DNA of 64,000 bases from contig NZ_JAGHRO010000002.1 of assembly GCF_017743735.1 (NCBI RefSeq), forward strand, positions 124,001 through 188,000, given 5' to 3'. Positions 44,953 through 54,765 of the stretch are shown here, one piece after another. The DNA comes from Shimia sp. R9_2 (lineage in GTDB: Bacteria; Pseudomonadota; Alphaproteobacteria; Rhodobacterales; Rhodobacteraceae). Positions within the stretch are counted from its first letter, which is position 1; every line of letters starts with the position of its first letter. The notes under the pieces were generated by a model. That model saw only the letters and a program-made list of their open reading frames with translations, searched no databases and was not told where the DNA came from. Position numbers and translations under genes: made by a program.

Positions 44953-45612
44953 TCAGGCTATGGCACTCAGCTCCGCCGCACGCAGGAAGTCGTTCCAATG
45001 CGAAAACCGAACATCATGCGCGATTTCCTCGACCGGAGACTTGCGGTAGCCCTCCGTATACAAGGCAAATCTCACCTCCGCATTCTCTGCGGTTCCGGCA
45101 TCCACTTCGCTGTCGCCCACATACAGAACCTCCGCGGCGGAGAAGCTGCCCATCGCCTCATACAGCGGCTGCGGATCAGGCTTGCGCACCGGCAAGGTAT
45201 CCCCGCCGATAACAACATCAAAAAAACCTTCAAGACCCAACCCGGCCAACACATGCCGCGCGGGCTCTTCCGGTTTGTTGGTACACACCGCGAGAAACAT
45301 CCCCTTTTCCTTGAGCAACCGCAGTACGTCCAACACGCCGTCATACACCACGGTCTTGTCGGAATTTGATGCATTGTAGATTGCCAACACCCGCGCGTGT
45401 ACGCGGTTAAACTCTTCCACCGGCATGCCCCGCGCGGCCATCACGCGTTCAACAAGCTTGGGCAAACCATTGCCCACAAACGAAATTGTCGTCGCAAGAT
45501 CGAGGGGTTCGAAACCTTCTTCGGTGAGAATCAGGTTGATTGAGGCCTGAATATCCGGCGCGCTGTCCACCAAAGTGCCGTCCAAATCGAATACCACTGC
45601 CTTGATCATCAT
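44953..45612 (-). CDS. HAD-family phosphatase (phosphoglycolate phosphatase-like)
   Basis: A 219-aa HAD hydrolase from ATG 45610-45612 (MMIKAVVFDLDGTLVDS). The nucleophile DLDGT, the motif III Lys in GDTLPVRKPDPQPLY and the motif IV YVGDSEVDAGTA are all intact, and the cap is the small helical type of phosphoglycolate phosphatases (Gph). Substrate likely 2-phosphoglycolate or a similar small phosphate. The preceding 5' region is 254 nt long and shared with the LysR gene in opposite orientation. Confidence 0.88.
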   Translation of the reverse strand: MMIKAVVFDLDGTLVDSAPDIQASINLILTEEGFEPLDLATTISFVGNGLPKLVERVMAARGMPVEEFNRVHARVLAIYNASNSDKTVVYDGVLDVLRLLKEKGMFLAVCTNKPEEPARHVLAGLGLEGFFDVVIGGDTLPVRKPDPQPLYEAMGSFSAAEVLYVGDSEVDAGTAENAEVRFALYTEGYRKSPVEEIAHDVRFSHWNDFLRAAELSAIA

Positions 45613-45866
45613 TATTGCTCCCAAAACTTTCGGCGCACAGAAACAATCTTTGAGGACAAAGGCAAGCGCATGGGCGCGCTCTACCCACGTGCTTTGATGA
45701 CAACTGCAGACTAGCTCCAATTCGTTGGCCAAAGGGCATTCAATCTGCCCGAAACCAATCTGGAGAGCGGTTTCTGCAAATCTGTCGCCGCGACATGCTG
45801 GTGCATTCTGGTTTTCTTCACTAACATGAAGAACCCTGACTTATTTCAAGAAAATCCTGAAAATTC

Positions 45867-46793
45867 ATGTCCTACATCGACAACATCCGAACCTTTGTAC
45901 GTGTCTATGAACTGGGCAGCATGTCCGCCGCGGCCCGTGATCAGAGGATATCTGCGGCTGTGGCATCCTCGCGGATTTCTCAATTGGAAGAATATCTTAG
46001 CGTGCGTCTCTTTCACCGCACAACGCGGCAGCTTAATCCCACTGAGCAGGGCAACACTTTCTATGATGGCGCATGTAAGGTTCTGGAAGCGATAGAAGAC
46101 GCCGAAGCCGCAGTGAATTCCATCACGCAAAGCCCACGTGGCTTGCTCCACATCGCCGCCCCCTTGGGTGTTGGCCGGCGGCTGATCGCGCCCTTGGTGC
46201 CAGAATTCAAAAAAGAATATCCACTGGTCGATCTGAGACTTCGTCTGTCCGACCGGAAGCTGGACCTCACCGCGGAGGGCTTGGATGTCGCCTTTTTCTT
46301 AGGTGTGCCGGAAGACAGCACTCTACGCATCCGAAAGATTGCGGATTGCCCGCGTGTTCTTTGTGCATCCCCGAGCTACCTCGCACAGCGTGGCACGCCG
46401 GAGACGCCTGAGGCCCTTACGGATGGAACTCATGATTGCCTCAACTTGCGCTACCCCGGCGCGCCGGAATTCCAATGGCCTCTGGAAACATCGAACGGAA
46501 CACAGCGTTTTGCAGTGAAAGGGCCGTTTGAGTCCGACGATGGAGACGTTCTGACAGACTGGGCGCTTGAGGGCTTTGGCATCACCCTCAAGCCGGTGTT
46601 TGAGATCGCAGAACATCTCAACTCAGGCGCTCTGGTGCCCGTCCTGCAAGATACGCCCCCGATACCGATCCAGATGGCGCTGCTTTACACACACCGCCGT
46701 CACCAAGACCCCAAAACACGGCTTTTGATCGAGTTCATGACCCCACGCGTGCAAGCTGCGCTCTCCGGAAACCTTTCGGTTTCCGAAGGTTAA
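45867..46793 (+). CDS. LysR-family transcription regulator
   Basis: A 308-aa LysR-type protein. N-terminal [41 protein letters not shown] in parts, followed by [17 protein letters not shown], and a C-terminal effector-binding fold ([22 protein letters not shown]). It ends overlapping the convergent uraH stop by 4 nt. Position next to the purine-degradation genes suggests it controls them, which is inference; the canonical divergent arrangement of LysR and target is not present. Confidence 0.9.
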   Translation: MSYIDNIRTFVRVYELGSMSAAARDQRISAAVASSRISQLEEYLSVRLFHRTTRQLNPTEQGNTFYDGACKVLEAIEDAEAAVNSITQSPRGLLHIAAPLGVGRRLIAPLVPEFKKEYPLVDLRLRLSDRKLDLTAEGLDVAFFLGVPEDSTLRIRKIADCPRVLCASPSYLAQRGTPETPEALTDGTHDCLNLRYPGAPEFQWPLETSNGTQRFAVKGPFESDDGDVLTDWALEGFGITLKPVFEIAEHLNSGALVPVLQDTPPIPIQMALLYTHRRHQDPKTRLLIEFMTPRVQAALSGNLSVSEG

Positions 46794-47146
46794 CTGCCGC
46801 GATAGGTGGAATACCCGAATGGGGACAGCAACAGCGGCACATGGTAGTGCGCATCGGCGTCAGCCATGCCAAAGCGGATCGGAACCTCATCCAAAAAGAG
46901 CGGATCATCTCCCGCCTGACCGGTCTCGCGCAGGTAGTCACCGCAATGGAAGATCAGTTCGTAAGTGCCTGTTTTAAAATCGCCTTCTGGCAAGATTGGC
47001 GCATCAGTGCGGCCGTCATCGTTGGTGACAGTCTCGGCAATTTTGCGGTGTGAATTGCCGCTGACGCGATACAGCGAAATACGAATACCTTTTGCCGGAA
47101 CGCCCCGCGCCGTGTCCAGAATATGGGTTGTCAGATAGCCAGCCAT
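46790..47146 (-). CDS. uraH: 5-hydroxyisourate hydrolase
   Basis: A 118-aa transthyretin-like enzyme that hydrolyses 5-hydroxyisourate in urate breakdown. [16 protein letters not shown] at the start and the C-terminal YRGS tetrapeptide are diagnostic of HIU hydrolase; [19 protein letters not shown] closes the chain. It is divergent from the puuE-uraD fusion (154-bp region) and convergent with the LysR gene. Confidence 0.96.
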   Translation of the reverse strand: MAGYLTTHILDTARGVPAKGIRISLYRVSGNSHRKIAETVTNDDGRTDAPILPEGDFKTGTYELIFHCGDYLRETGQAGDDPLFLDEVPIRFGMADADAHYHVPLLLSPFGYSTYRGS

Positions 47147-47300
47147 AAAATTCCCTCACATTTCTTGTGCATCGTCTATCGCCGATGATGCTCTGCCAAG
47201 CAAAGCCAGAGTGCCAACAACACTTTCATGAATAAAGAGAAAGTCTTGGGCATTCGCGCGCGTTAGAACATAATGACAAAAATGTGAGGGAGCCGACAAC

Positions 47301-48716
47301 GTGACTCGTTACGTCCGGAACATGCGGGGCTATGGCCAAAACCCACCCCGCGCCGCTTGGCCGAATGATGCCAAAATCGCCGTACAATTTGTGCTGAACT
47401 ACGAAGAAGGCGGCGAAAACTGCGTTCTTCACGGGGACGCCGCCTCTGAGGCATTCCTGTCAGACATCCCAGGTGCCGCGCAATGGCCCGGGCAACGCCA
47501 CTGGAACATGGAGTCGATCTACGAATATGGCGCGCGCGCCGGCTTCTGGCGCCTCCATCGCCTTTTCACCGACGCGGATATTCCCGTCACGATTTATGGC
47601 GTCGCCACCGCACTTGCCCGCAGCCCCGAACAGGTCGCTGCCATGAAAAGTGCAGGCTGGGAGATCGCCAGCCACGGCCTCAAGTGGGTTGAGCACAAAG
47701 ATATGGCAGCGGATGAAGAGCGCGCCGCGATTGCGGAAGCAATCCGCCTGCACACCGAGGTGGTCGGTGAGCGCCCGCGCGGCTGGTATACAGGCCGGTG
47801 CTCCGAAAACACCGTGCAGCTCGTCGCTGAGGAAGGTGGCTTTGACTATATCTCAGACACTTACGACGACGACCTGCCCTATTGGCTGGAACTGGAGGAG
47901 CGTGATCAGCTGATCATTCCCTACACGCTTGAGGCCAATGACATGCGCTTTGCTACGGCACCGGGCTGGGTGACTGGGCAGGACTTCTACACCTACCTCA
48001 AAGATGCCTTTGATACGCTCTACGCCGAGGGCACCGACGGCGCGCCAAAGATGCTTTCCATCGGACTGCATTGCCGCTTGGTCGGGCGTCCGGGCAAACT
48101 CGCGGCGCTCAAGCAGTTTGTGGACTACATCCAGAGCTTTGAAGGGGTTTGGACACCCCGGCGGGTCGACATCGCCGAGCATTGGCAAACCCATCACCCG
48201 CACCAGCGGATCGAACGTCCAAGCATGATGGACAAAGCCCGCTTTGTGGAAAGCTATGGCGGCATCTTTGAGCACTCCCCCTGGGTTGCCGAGCAAGCGC
48301 ATGATTTGGAACTAGGTCCGGCGCACGATTGCGCTGCCGGGGTGCACAATGTGCTTTGCCGCGCTTTCCGACGCGCGCCGAAAGAAGCGCGCCTAAAAGT
48401 GCTTCAGGCCCACCCTGATCTGGCCGGCAAACTCGCAGCGGCGGGCCGTTTGACCGCTGAAAGCACCTCAGAGCAGGCCGGTGCAGGTTTGGACATGCTG
48501 ACCGATGACGAGCGCGCACGTTTCACGCAACTCAACACAGATTACGTTGCGAAACACGGGTTCCCTTTTATCATCGCGGTGCGCGATCACGACAAACCCT
48601 CCATCATGGCCGCCTTTGAACGACGGATCGGCAACGACAGCACAACCGAATTTGCAGAAGCCTGCCGACAGGTTGAGCGGATTGCCGAGTTCCGGCTGCA
48701 GGATTTGCTGCCTTGA
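47301..48716 (+). CDS. puuE: Bifunctional allantoinase PuuE / OHCU decarboxylase UraD fusion
   Basis: A 471-aa fusion. Residues 1-about 300 are a polysaccharide-deacetylase-like allantoinase (PuuE): PRAAWPNDAKIAVQFVLNYEEGGE, GARAGFWRLHRLF and IGLHCRLVGRPGK. Residues about 310-471 are an OHCU decarboxylase: LCRAFRRAPKEARLKVLQAHPDLAGK, STSEQAGAGLDMLTDDE, and GFPFIIAVRDH. Together they convert OHCU to S-allantoin and then on to allantoate. No break or frameshift is visible at the junction. It overlaps allA by 4 nt (TTGA). Confidence 0.95.
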   Translation: MTRYVRNMRGYGQNPPRAAWPNDAKIAVQFVLNYEEGGENCVLHGDAASEAFLSDIPGAAQWPGQRHWNMESIYEYGARAGFWRLHRLFTDADIPVTIYGVATALARSPEQVAAMKSAGWEIASHGLKWVEHKDMAADEERAAIAEAIRLHTEVVGERPRGWYTGRCSENTVQLVAEEGGFDYISDTYDDDLPYWLELEERDQLIIPYTLEANDMRFATAPGWVTGQDFYTYLKDAFDTLYAEGTDGAPKMLSIGLHCRLVGRPGKLAALKQFVDYIQSFEGVWTPRRVDIAEHWQTHHPHQRIERPSMMDKARFVESYGGIFEHSPWVAEQAHDLELGPAHDCAAGVHNVLCRAFRRAPKEARLKVLQAHPDLAGKLAAAGRLTAESTSEQAGAGLDMLTDDERARFTQLNTDYVAKHGFPFIIAVRDHDKPSIMAAFERRIGNDSTTEFAEACRQVERIAEFRLQDLLP

Positions 48717-49225
48717 CCGATATCAACGCACTCCCATTGACCGCAGAAGCCTTCGCGCCATTTGGCGATGTCATCACGCTGCGGGACGCTCCTGATAAGA
48801 TCATCAATCAAGGCATGTGCGGTCGGCATCACGACTTGGCCCAAATGGATTTTGGGCCAATGGGGCGCGCGGGCATATCGCTGTTTAATGCCACGCCGCG
48901 CACGCTACCTTACACACTGGACATGGTCGAGCGGCACCCAGACGGCTCGCAGGCTTTCATTCCGATGACGGAACATGCGTTTTTGGTGATTGTTGCCAAA
49001 GATTTAGGCGGCATCCCCGATGTGCCCCAAGCTTTCCTCGCGGCACCCGGCCAGGGCATCAACTTTCATCGCAACATATGGCACGGAGTGCTGACCCCTC
49101 TGAGCGCACCCGGCTTGTTTGCCGTGGTAGATCGCATTGGAGACACCGCCAACCTAGAAGAGTTTTGGTTCGACACACCTTATCGCGTGGTGGCCGACCA
49201 AATCCCCCGGTCAGGCCTCACCTGA
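48713..49225 (+). CDS. allA: Ureidoglycolate lyase
   Basis: A 170-aa cupin-like enzyme that splits ureidoglycolate to glyoxylate and urea. Starts at TTG 48713, overlapping the fusion gene's TGA (TTGA), so it depends on translational coupling. Signatures: PLTAEAFAPFGDVI, LDMVERHPDGSQAFIPM, and FHRNIWHGVLTPL with the metal-binding His. Last enzyme of the visible urate route; urease is not in the window. Confidence 0.93.
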   Translation: MTDINALPLTAEAFAPFGDVITLRDAPDKIINQGMCGRHHDLAQMDFGPMGRAGISLFNATPRTLPYTLDMVERHPDGSQAFIPMTEHAFLVIVAKDLGGIPDVPQAFLAAPGQGINFHRNIWHGVLTPLSAPGLFAVVDRIGDTANLEEFWFDTPYRVVADQIPRSGLT

Positions 49226-49290
49226 CCCTCTTGCCTCAAGCTGCTCAATATTAGAAGTGGCAGGGCGTAACGACCGACAGGAGAAGCAAA

Positions 49291-50631
49291 ATGGCTGATA
49301 GCACAGCTAACAACACGCAGACATTGGGGCAATATGCCGACCCCAATGTCACGCCACCTTTAGGCCAAGCAATTCCGCTTGGCTTCCAGCACGTCTTGGC
49401 GATGTTCGCCTCCAACGTGACCCCTTCAATCATCGTCGCCGGTGCGGCTGGTCTGGCCTTTGGCGGGCCGGAACAGGTCTATCTCATTCAGATGGCCATG
49501 CTTTTTGCAGGCATCGCCACGCTCTTTCAGACTGTTGGGATTGGTCCCATTGGCGCGCGCCTGCCCATCATGCAAGGCACCAGCTTCGCCTTTGTGGGCG
49601 TTCTCGCGGGTGTCGCCGCGACCCAAGGTTTGAGCGTTGCGCTCACCGCCTGTATCATTGGCGGCGTTATCCACTTTGCGCTTGGATCCGTGATCGGCAA
49701 ACTGCGCTGGCTCTTCCCGCCGTTGGTGACCGGTCTGGTGATCCTTGCAATCGGCCTATACCTGATCCCGGTGGCCATCAAATATGCAGCAGGTGGCGCG
49801 GCAAGCTTTCAAATGGAAGCCGAAAGCTTCGGCTCGCTGAAGCACTGGTCCGTGGCCCTCACCGTTGTGATCGTCGCTTTGGTGCTGAAGTTCTACACCA
49901 AAGGCGTCCTGTCCAATGCGGCCATTCTCGTGGGCCTGCTGGCGGGCTACGTTCTGGCTTTTGCTCTCGGAATGGTAAACTTCGCAGCCGTCGGCAAAGC
50001 CTCTTGGGTGACAGGCATCACACCGCTCCCTTACGGGTTTGAATTCAGCTTGGGCGCTGTCATCGCGGTCACCTTGGTTTCCATCGTGTCTGCCATTGAA
50101 ACCGTGGGCGACGCCTCAGCGACCGCGAAAGCGGGCGCTGGCCGCGACGCAACGGATGCAGAGATCCAGGGCGCGACCTACGCAGATGGCCTCGGCACAG
50201 CCGTGGCAGGCGTGTTTGGCGGTCTGCCCAACACATCCTTCAGCCAAAACGTTGGCATTGTCGGCATGACAGGTGTGATGAGCCGCCATGTGGTGACCAT
50301 CGGTGGCATCGTTCTGATCGTCTGCGGCTTGCTGCCCAAGATTGGCGCCGTCATCGCCTCTATGCCGCTTCCGGTGCTGGGTGGCGGTGTGATCGTGATG
50401 TTTGGCATGGTTGCCTCCGCAGGTCTGAACGTGCTGACCGAGGTGAACATGAACCGCCGCAATATGGTGATCATCGCGGTCTCGCTCGCGGCAGGTCTCG
50501 GCCTCAACCTTGTGCCAACCGCCGTGCAATATTTGCCAGGTGTTATAAAAACGCTGATGACATCCGCAGTGGCCCCCACTGCACTTTGCGCCATTGTTCT
50601 CAACCTCGTGCTGCCGCAAGAAGAAAGCTAA
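49291..50631 (+). CDS. NCS2-family xanthine/uracil/urate permease
   Basis: A 446-aa inner-membrane purine transporter with about 14 hydrophobic helices. The NCS2 signature QNVGIVGMTGVMSR is present (Q-N-x-G-4x-T-3x-R form), with LPIMQGTSFAFVG and IVSAIETVGD, the latter carrying the substrate-binding Glu. Context with urate-degradation genes argues for urate or xanthine uptake. A strong terminator with a UUCG-type loop follows. Confidence 0.93.
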   Translation: MADSTANNTQTLGQYADPNVTPPLGQAIPLGFQHVLAMFASNVTPSIIVAGAAGLAFGGPEQVYLIQMAMLFAGIATLFQTVGIGPIGARLPIMQGTSFAFVGVLAGVAATQGLSVALTACIIGGVIHFALGSVIGKLRWLFPPLVTGLVILAIGLYLIPVAIKYAAGGAASFQMEAESFGSLKHWSVALTVVIVALVLKFYTKGVLSNAAILVGLLAGYVLAFALGMVNFAAVGKASWVTGITPLPYGFEFSLGAVIAVTLVSIVSAIETVGDASATAKAGAGRDATDAEIQGATYADGLGTAVAGVFGGLPNTSFSQNVGIVGMTGVMSRHVVTIGGIVLIVCGLLPKIGAVIASMPLPVLGGGVIVMFGMVASAGLNVLTEVNMNRRNMVIIAVSLAAGLGLNLVPTAVQYLPGVIKTLMTSAVAPTALCAIVLNLVLPQEES

Positions 50632-50650
50632 GCTTCTGCAAATCCGATCT

Positions 50651-50675
50651 AAAAGGGGCGTTCGCGCCCCTTTTT
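50651..50675 (+). terminator. Terminator of the purine-degradation operon
   Basis: AAAAGGGGCG / CGCCCCTTTT stem with a TTCG tetraloop, then T. Very stable type. Confidence 0.9.
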
Positions 50676-50772
50676 CTTTGTCTGCTCACCCGTCTTTAAC
50701 CCTTCCGCCATACCCCGGAACAGACATGATCTGAGCGCATGGGAGCCATGCAACCGCCCCACTAGCTTGATT

Positions 50773-50786
50773 GTTTAATGTTAAAC
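50773..50786. promoter_or_regulatory. Inverted repeat upstream of aceE (GTTTAATGTTAAAC)
   Basis: Arms GTTTAA / TTAAAC with a TG centre, 42 nt before the aceE start. It lies in the only promoter region of the pyruvate dehydrogenase operon and could be its operator. It does not match the E. coli PdhR half-site pattern. Function inferred. Confidence 0.5.
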
Positions 50787-50827
50787 TATAGTGTCTGAAA
50801 CGCGGATTTCAGTGGAGGAGACGCCGC

Positions 50828-53482
50828 ATGGCGAACGAGATTTCTGACATCGACCCAATCGAGTCCCAAGAATGGCAAGATGCAATCGAAGACGTGATTG
50901 CACGGGACGGCCCAGACAGAGCCCATTACCTGCTGGACAAAGCGGTTCAACAGGCCCGTGCGGCCGGTGCGACACTGCCCTTCTCGGCAACCACCCCATA
51001 CCAGAACACCATCCCGGCGGATGATCAGGAAGATTTCCCTGGCGATCTCGATATGGAATGGCGCATCCGCACCATCAACCGCTGGAATGCCATGGCGACC
51101 GTGGTGCGCCGCAACAAAGAGAGCAGCGAGTATGGCGGTCACATCGCTTCCTTCGCCTCCTCCGCGGTGATGTATGATATAGGGTTAAACCATTTTTGGC
51201 GCAGCAAATCTGCGATCCACGGCGGCGACCTTGTGTTCTTCCAAGGTCACGTGATCCCTGGCATCTATGCGCGTTCCTTCATGGAAGGTCGCCTGACAGA
51301 GGAGCAGCTTGAGAACTTCCGCTCCGAGGTGAATGGCAAAGGTCTTTCTTCCTATCCGCATCCATGGCTGATGCCCGACTACTGGCAGTTCCCAACCGTA
51401 TCCATGGGCCTTGGCCCGCTGATGGCGATCTATCAGGCGCGGTTCATGAAATACATGCATAACCGCGGCCTCATCGACATGGCAGACCGCAAGGTCTGGT
51501 GCTTCCTTGGTGACGGGGAAATGGACGAACCGGAAAGCCGTGGTGCCATCGACCTCGCCGTGCGCGAAGGCCTCGACAACCTGATCTTCGTGGTAAACTG
51601 CAACCTGCAGCGTCTGGATGGTCCTGTACGCGGCAACCACAAGATCGTGCAAGAACTGGAAGGCGACTTCCGCGGCGCGGGCTGGAATGTCATCAAGCTC
51701 CTGTGGGGCAAAGGCTGGGACGAACTGCTGGAGAAAGACACCTCTGGCAAGCTGCGCCAGTTGATGGATGAAACCGTTGATGGCGACTATCAGACATTCA
51801 AGTCCAAAGATGGCGCCTACATTCGCGAGCATTTCTTCGGCAAGTATCCGGAGACCGCAGAACTGGTCAAAGACTGGACAGACGAGCAGATCTGGGCACT
51901 GCGCCGCGGCGGCCACGATCCGCAGAAAGTCTATACCGCGTTCAAACGCGCAACCGACACCAAGGGCATGCCAACCTGCCTGTTGATCAAAACAGTTAAA
52001 GGTTATGGCATGGGCAGCGCTGGCGAAGGTCAGAACACGACCCACCAGCAAAAGAAAATGGCCGAAGATCAATTGCGCGCCTTCCGGGATCGCTTTGAGA
52101 TCCCAGTGAGCGACGAAGATCTGCCCAAAGCGCCATTTGTGAAGCTCAACAACGCGCAGAAAGCCTATCTGGCTGACCGCCGCAAAGCGCTTGGCGGGGA
52201 ATTCCCCAAGCGTGAGAGCCAATCACCCAAGATGGAAATCCCAGCGCTCGACAAATTTGCCGCGCAGCTGAAAGGCACCGGCGAGCGTGAAATTTCCACC
52301 ACCATGGCCTTTGTCCGCATCCTGACCACGCTGCTGCGTGACAAACAGATCGGCAAAAACGTCGTGCCAATCGTGCCGGATGAAAGCCGTACTTTCGGGA
52401 TGGAAGGCCTGTTCCGCTCGGTGGGGATCTATAACCCAGAAGGGCAGAACTACACGCCGGAAGACGCCGATCAGATGATGTACTACAAGGAATCGACCTC
52501 TGGTCAGGTTCTGCAGGAAGGCATCAACGAAGCGGGCGCCATGGCGGATTGGATTGCGGCAGCAACCTCCTATTCCAACCATGGCGTGCCGATGATCCCC
52601 TTCTTCATCTACTACTCCATGTTTGGCTTCCAGCGGATTGGCGATCTGGCTTGGGCGGCAGGCGACAGCCGGGCGCGCGGCTTTATGCTGGGTGGCACCG
52701 CAGGGCGCACCACGCTGAACGGCGAAGGGCTGCAGCATGAGGACGGCCACAGCCATATCCTCGCGGGCACTATTCCAAACTGCGTCAGCTATGACCCGAC
52801 CTTCCAGCACGAAGTTGCTGTGATCGTGCAGCATGGCCTCAAGAGAATGTATGAAAATCAGGAAGATGTGTTCTTCTACCTGACCTTGATGAACGAAAAC
52901 TACGCCCATCCGGACATGCCTATGGGTGTGGAAGACGAGATCATCAAAGGCCTCTACCGCTTTCAGGAAGTCAAAAAACCAACCAAGAAGCACGTCACGC
53001 TGATGGGCTCCGGCACCATTCTTGTTCAGGCCATGAAAGCCGCAGACATGCTCAAGGAAGACTTTGGTGTGACCGCTGAAATCTGGTCCGCCACGAGCTT
53101 CAACGAGCTGGCGCGGGATTGTCAGGATGTGGCCCGCCACAACCGCCTGAACCCGCTGGCGGAGCCAAAAGTGTCCTTTGTTGCGGAACAACTTGCCAAA
53201 GCAAAAGGTCCGGTGATCGCCGCGACAGACTACATGAAGAACTACGCAGAGCAGATCCGCACATGTGTGCCGGGCCGCTATACGGTTCTGGGCACAGACG
53301 GCTTTGGCCGCTCTGACAGCCGTGTGAACCTGCGCCGCTTCTTTGAGGTGGATGCCAACCACATCGCCGCAGCCGCCATGGTGGATCTGTTCCGCGAAGG
53401 CGCTGTGACCAAGAAAGACCTTGAGGCCGCATTGGCCAAATATGACATCGACGGCGCCAAGCCGAACCCGCGCCTGGTGTGA
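50828..53482 (+). CDS. aceE: Pyruvate dehydrogenase E1 (homodimeric)
   Basis: An 884-aa thiamine-diphosphate-dependent E1 that decarboxylates pyruvate and reductively acetylates E2. TPP motif: FLGDGEMDEPESRGAIDLAVREGLDN with the later VNCN. The histidines of EYGGHIASFASSA and of GSAGEGQNTTHQQKKM belong to the active-site segments. One polypeptide of this length is the gamma-proteobacteria-like homodimeric type, not the PdhA/PdhB split pair usual in alphaproteobacteria. First gene of the aceE-aceF-lpd operon. Confidence 0.96.
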   Translation: MANEISDIDPIESQEWQDAIEDVIARDGPDRAHYLLDKAVQQARAAGATLPFSATTPYQNTIPADDQEDFPGDLDMEWRIRTINRWNAMATVVRRNKESSEYGGHIASFASSAVMYDIGLNHFWRSKSAIHGGDLVFFQGHVIPGIYARSFMEGRLTEEQLENFRSEVNGKGLSSYPHPWLMPDYWQFPTVSMGLGPLMAIYQARFMKYMHNRGLIDMADRKVWCFLGDGEMDEPESRGAIDLAVREGLDNLIFVVNCNLQRLDGPVRGNHKIVQELEGDFRGAGWNVIKLLWGKGWDELLEKDTSGKLRQLMDETVDGDYQTFKSKDGAYIREHFFGKYPETAELVKDWTDEQIWALRRGGHDPQKVYTAFKRATDTKGMPTCLLIKTVKGYGMGSAGEGQNTTHQQKKMAEDQLRAFRDRFEIPVSDEDLPKAPFVKLNNAQKAYLADRRKALGGEFPKRESQSPKMEIPALDKFAAQLKGTGEREISTTMAFVRILTTLLRDKQIGKNVVPIVPDESRTFGMEGLFRSVGIYNPEGQNYTPEDADQMMYYKESTSGQVLQEGINEAGAMADWIAAATSYSNHGVPMIPFFIYYSMFGFQRIGDLAWAAGDSRARGFMLGGTAGRTTLNGEGLQHEDGHSHILAGTIPNCVSYDPTFQHEVAVIVQHGLKRMYENQEDVFFYLTLMNENYAHPDMPMGVEDEIIKGLYRFQEVKKPTKKHVTLMGSGTILVQAMKAADMLKEDFGVTAEIWSATSFNELARDCQDVARHNRLNPLAEPKVSFVAEQLAKAKGPVIAATDYMKNYAEQIRTCVPGRYTVLGTDGFGRSDSRVNLRRFFEVDANHIAAAAMVDLFREGAVTKKDLEAALAKYDIDGAKPNPRLV

Positions 53483-53506
53483 TCGGGAAGAGAGGAGATT
53501 TTAAAC

Positions 53507-54751
53507 ATGGCAATTGAAGTCAAAGTTCCCGACATCGGTGATTTCACTGAAGTTCCAGTGGTTTCCGTCTTGGTCAGCGCAGGCGATGTGATCGCGGCAG
53601 AAGATCCCCTGATCGAAATCGAAAGCGACAAGGCCACCATGGAAGTGCCCTCCCCGGCTGCGGGCAAGGTGCTTGAGATCAAAGTGGCCGAAGGGGACAA
53701 TGTCTCTGAAGGTTCGCTGGTTCTGCTTCTGGAAGCAGAAGAGGCCGCAGACGCAGCACCGGCACCCAAAGCTGAGGCCGCCCCGGCTGCGGCACCTGCG
53801 CCAGCCGCACCTGCCCCGGCAGCTGTGACAGACGCTGGATTTGGCAAAGCACATGCGTCCCCGTCTGTGCGCGCCTTTGCGCGTCAGCTGGATGTGGATC
53901 TGGCCAAGGTCAACGGCACAGGCCGCAAAGGACGCATCCTGCGCGAAGACGTCACCGCCTTCCTGAAGTCCACCACAACAGCGGCAGCGCCTGCTGGTGC
54001 GGCACAGGGCGGCATGGGCATCCCACCGATCCCGGCTGTGGATTTCTCCAAATTCGGTCCAACCGAAGATGTGGATATGCCCCGGATCAAAAAGATCTCC
54101 GGCCCGGCCCTTCACCGCAGCTGGCTCAACATTCCGCATGTTACCCACAACGAAGAAGCCGATATCTCTGAGCTGGATGGTTATCGCCGTGAGCTGGATG
54201 CGCAAGCCAAGCAAGACGGCTACCGCGTCACGCTTTTGTCCTTTGTTATCAAGGCCTCTGTCTCTGCCCTCAAACAGCACTGGGAAGTCAATTCCTCGCT
54301 GCATCCGGATGGTGACAAGCTGATCAAAAAGGATTTCTACAACATCGGCTTTGCGGCGGACACGCCCAATGGTTTGGTGGTTCCGGTGATCAAAGATGCG
54401 GATCGCAAAGGCATCATCGAAATCTCCAAAGACCTGATGGAGCTTTCCGCCAAGGCGCGTGAAGGCAAGCTGAAGGGCGACGACATGTCCGGCGCGACCT
54501 TCACCATCTCGAGTCTCGGCGGCATTGGCGGCACGTCTTTCACCCCGATTGTGAATGCACCTGAAGTGGCGATCCTCGGACTGACCCGCTCCAAAATGGC
54601 GCCGGTCTGGAACGGTGAAGAGTTTGAGCCACGCCTCATGCAACCGCTGTCTCTGAGCTATGACCACCGCGCGATTGACGGTGCGCTGGCAGCGCGTTTC
54701 TGCGCCACGCTGAAGCACCTGATGGGCGACGTGCGTCGCTTGATGCTCTAA
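53507..54751 (+). CDS. aceF: Dihydrolipoamide acetyltransferase E2
   Basis: A 414-aa E2 core. Single lipoyl domain (lysine in ESDKATMEVPSPAAG, about residue 41), a Pro/Ala linker, an E1/E3-binding domain (SPSVRAFARQLDVDLAKVNGTGRKGRILREDV) and a catalytic domain whose active-site His is in LSYDHRAIDGALAARF. It lies 24 nt after aceE. Only one lipoyl domain, unlike the three of E. coli AceF. Confidence 0.95.
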   Translation: MAIEVKVPDIGDFTEVPVVSVLVSAGDVIAAEDPLIEIESDKATMEVPSPAAGKVLEIKVAEGDNVSEGSLVLLLEAEEAADAAPAPKAEAAPAAAPAPAAPAPAAVTDAGFGKAHASPSVRAFARQLDVDLAKVNGTGRKGRILREDVTAFLKSTTTAAAPAGAAQGGMGIPPIPAVDFSKFGPTEDVDMPRIKKISGPALHRSWLNIPHVTHNEEADISELDGYRRELDAQAKQDGYRVTLLSFVIKASVSALKQHWEVNSSLHPDGDKLIKKDFYNIGFAADTPNGLVVPVIKDADRKGIIEISKDLMELSAKAREGKLKGDDMSGATFTISSLGGIGGTSFTPIVNAPEVAILGLTRSKMAPVWNGEEFEPRLMQPLSLSYDHRAIDGALAARFCATLKHLMGDVRRLML

Positions 54752-54765
54752 GGGAGGACTTCACT

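Noticed and set aside
51185-53362. Two long antisense frames (345 and 379 codons) opposite aceE
   Set aside because: aceE covers the region with all catalytic motifs; the antisense frames contain no recognisable domain or ribosome site.
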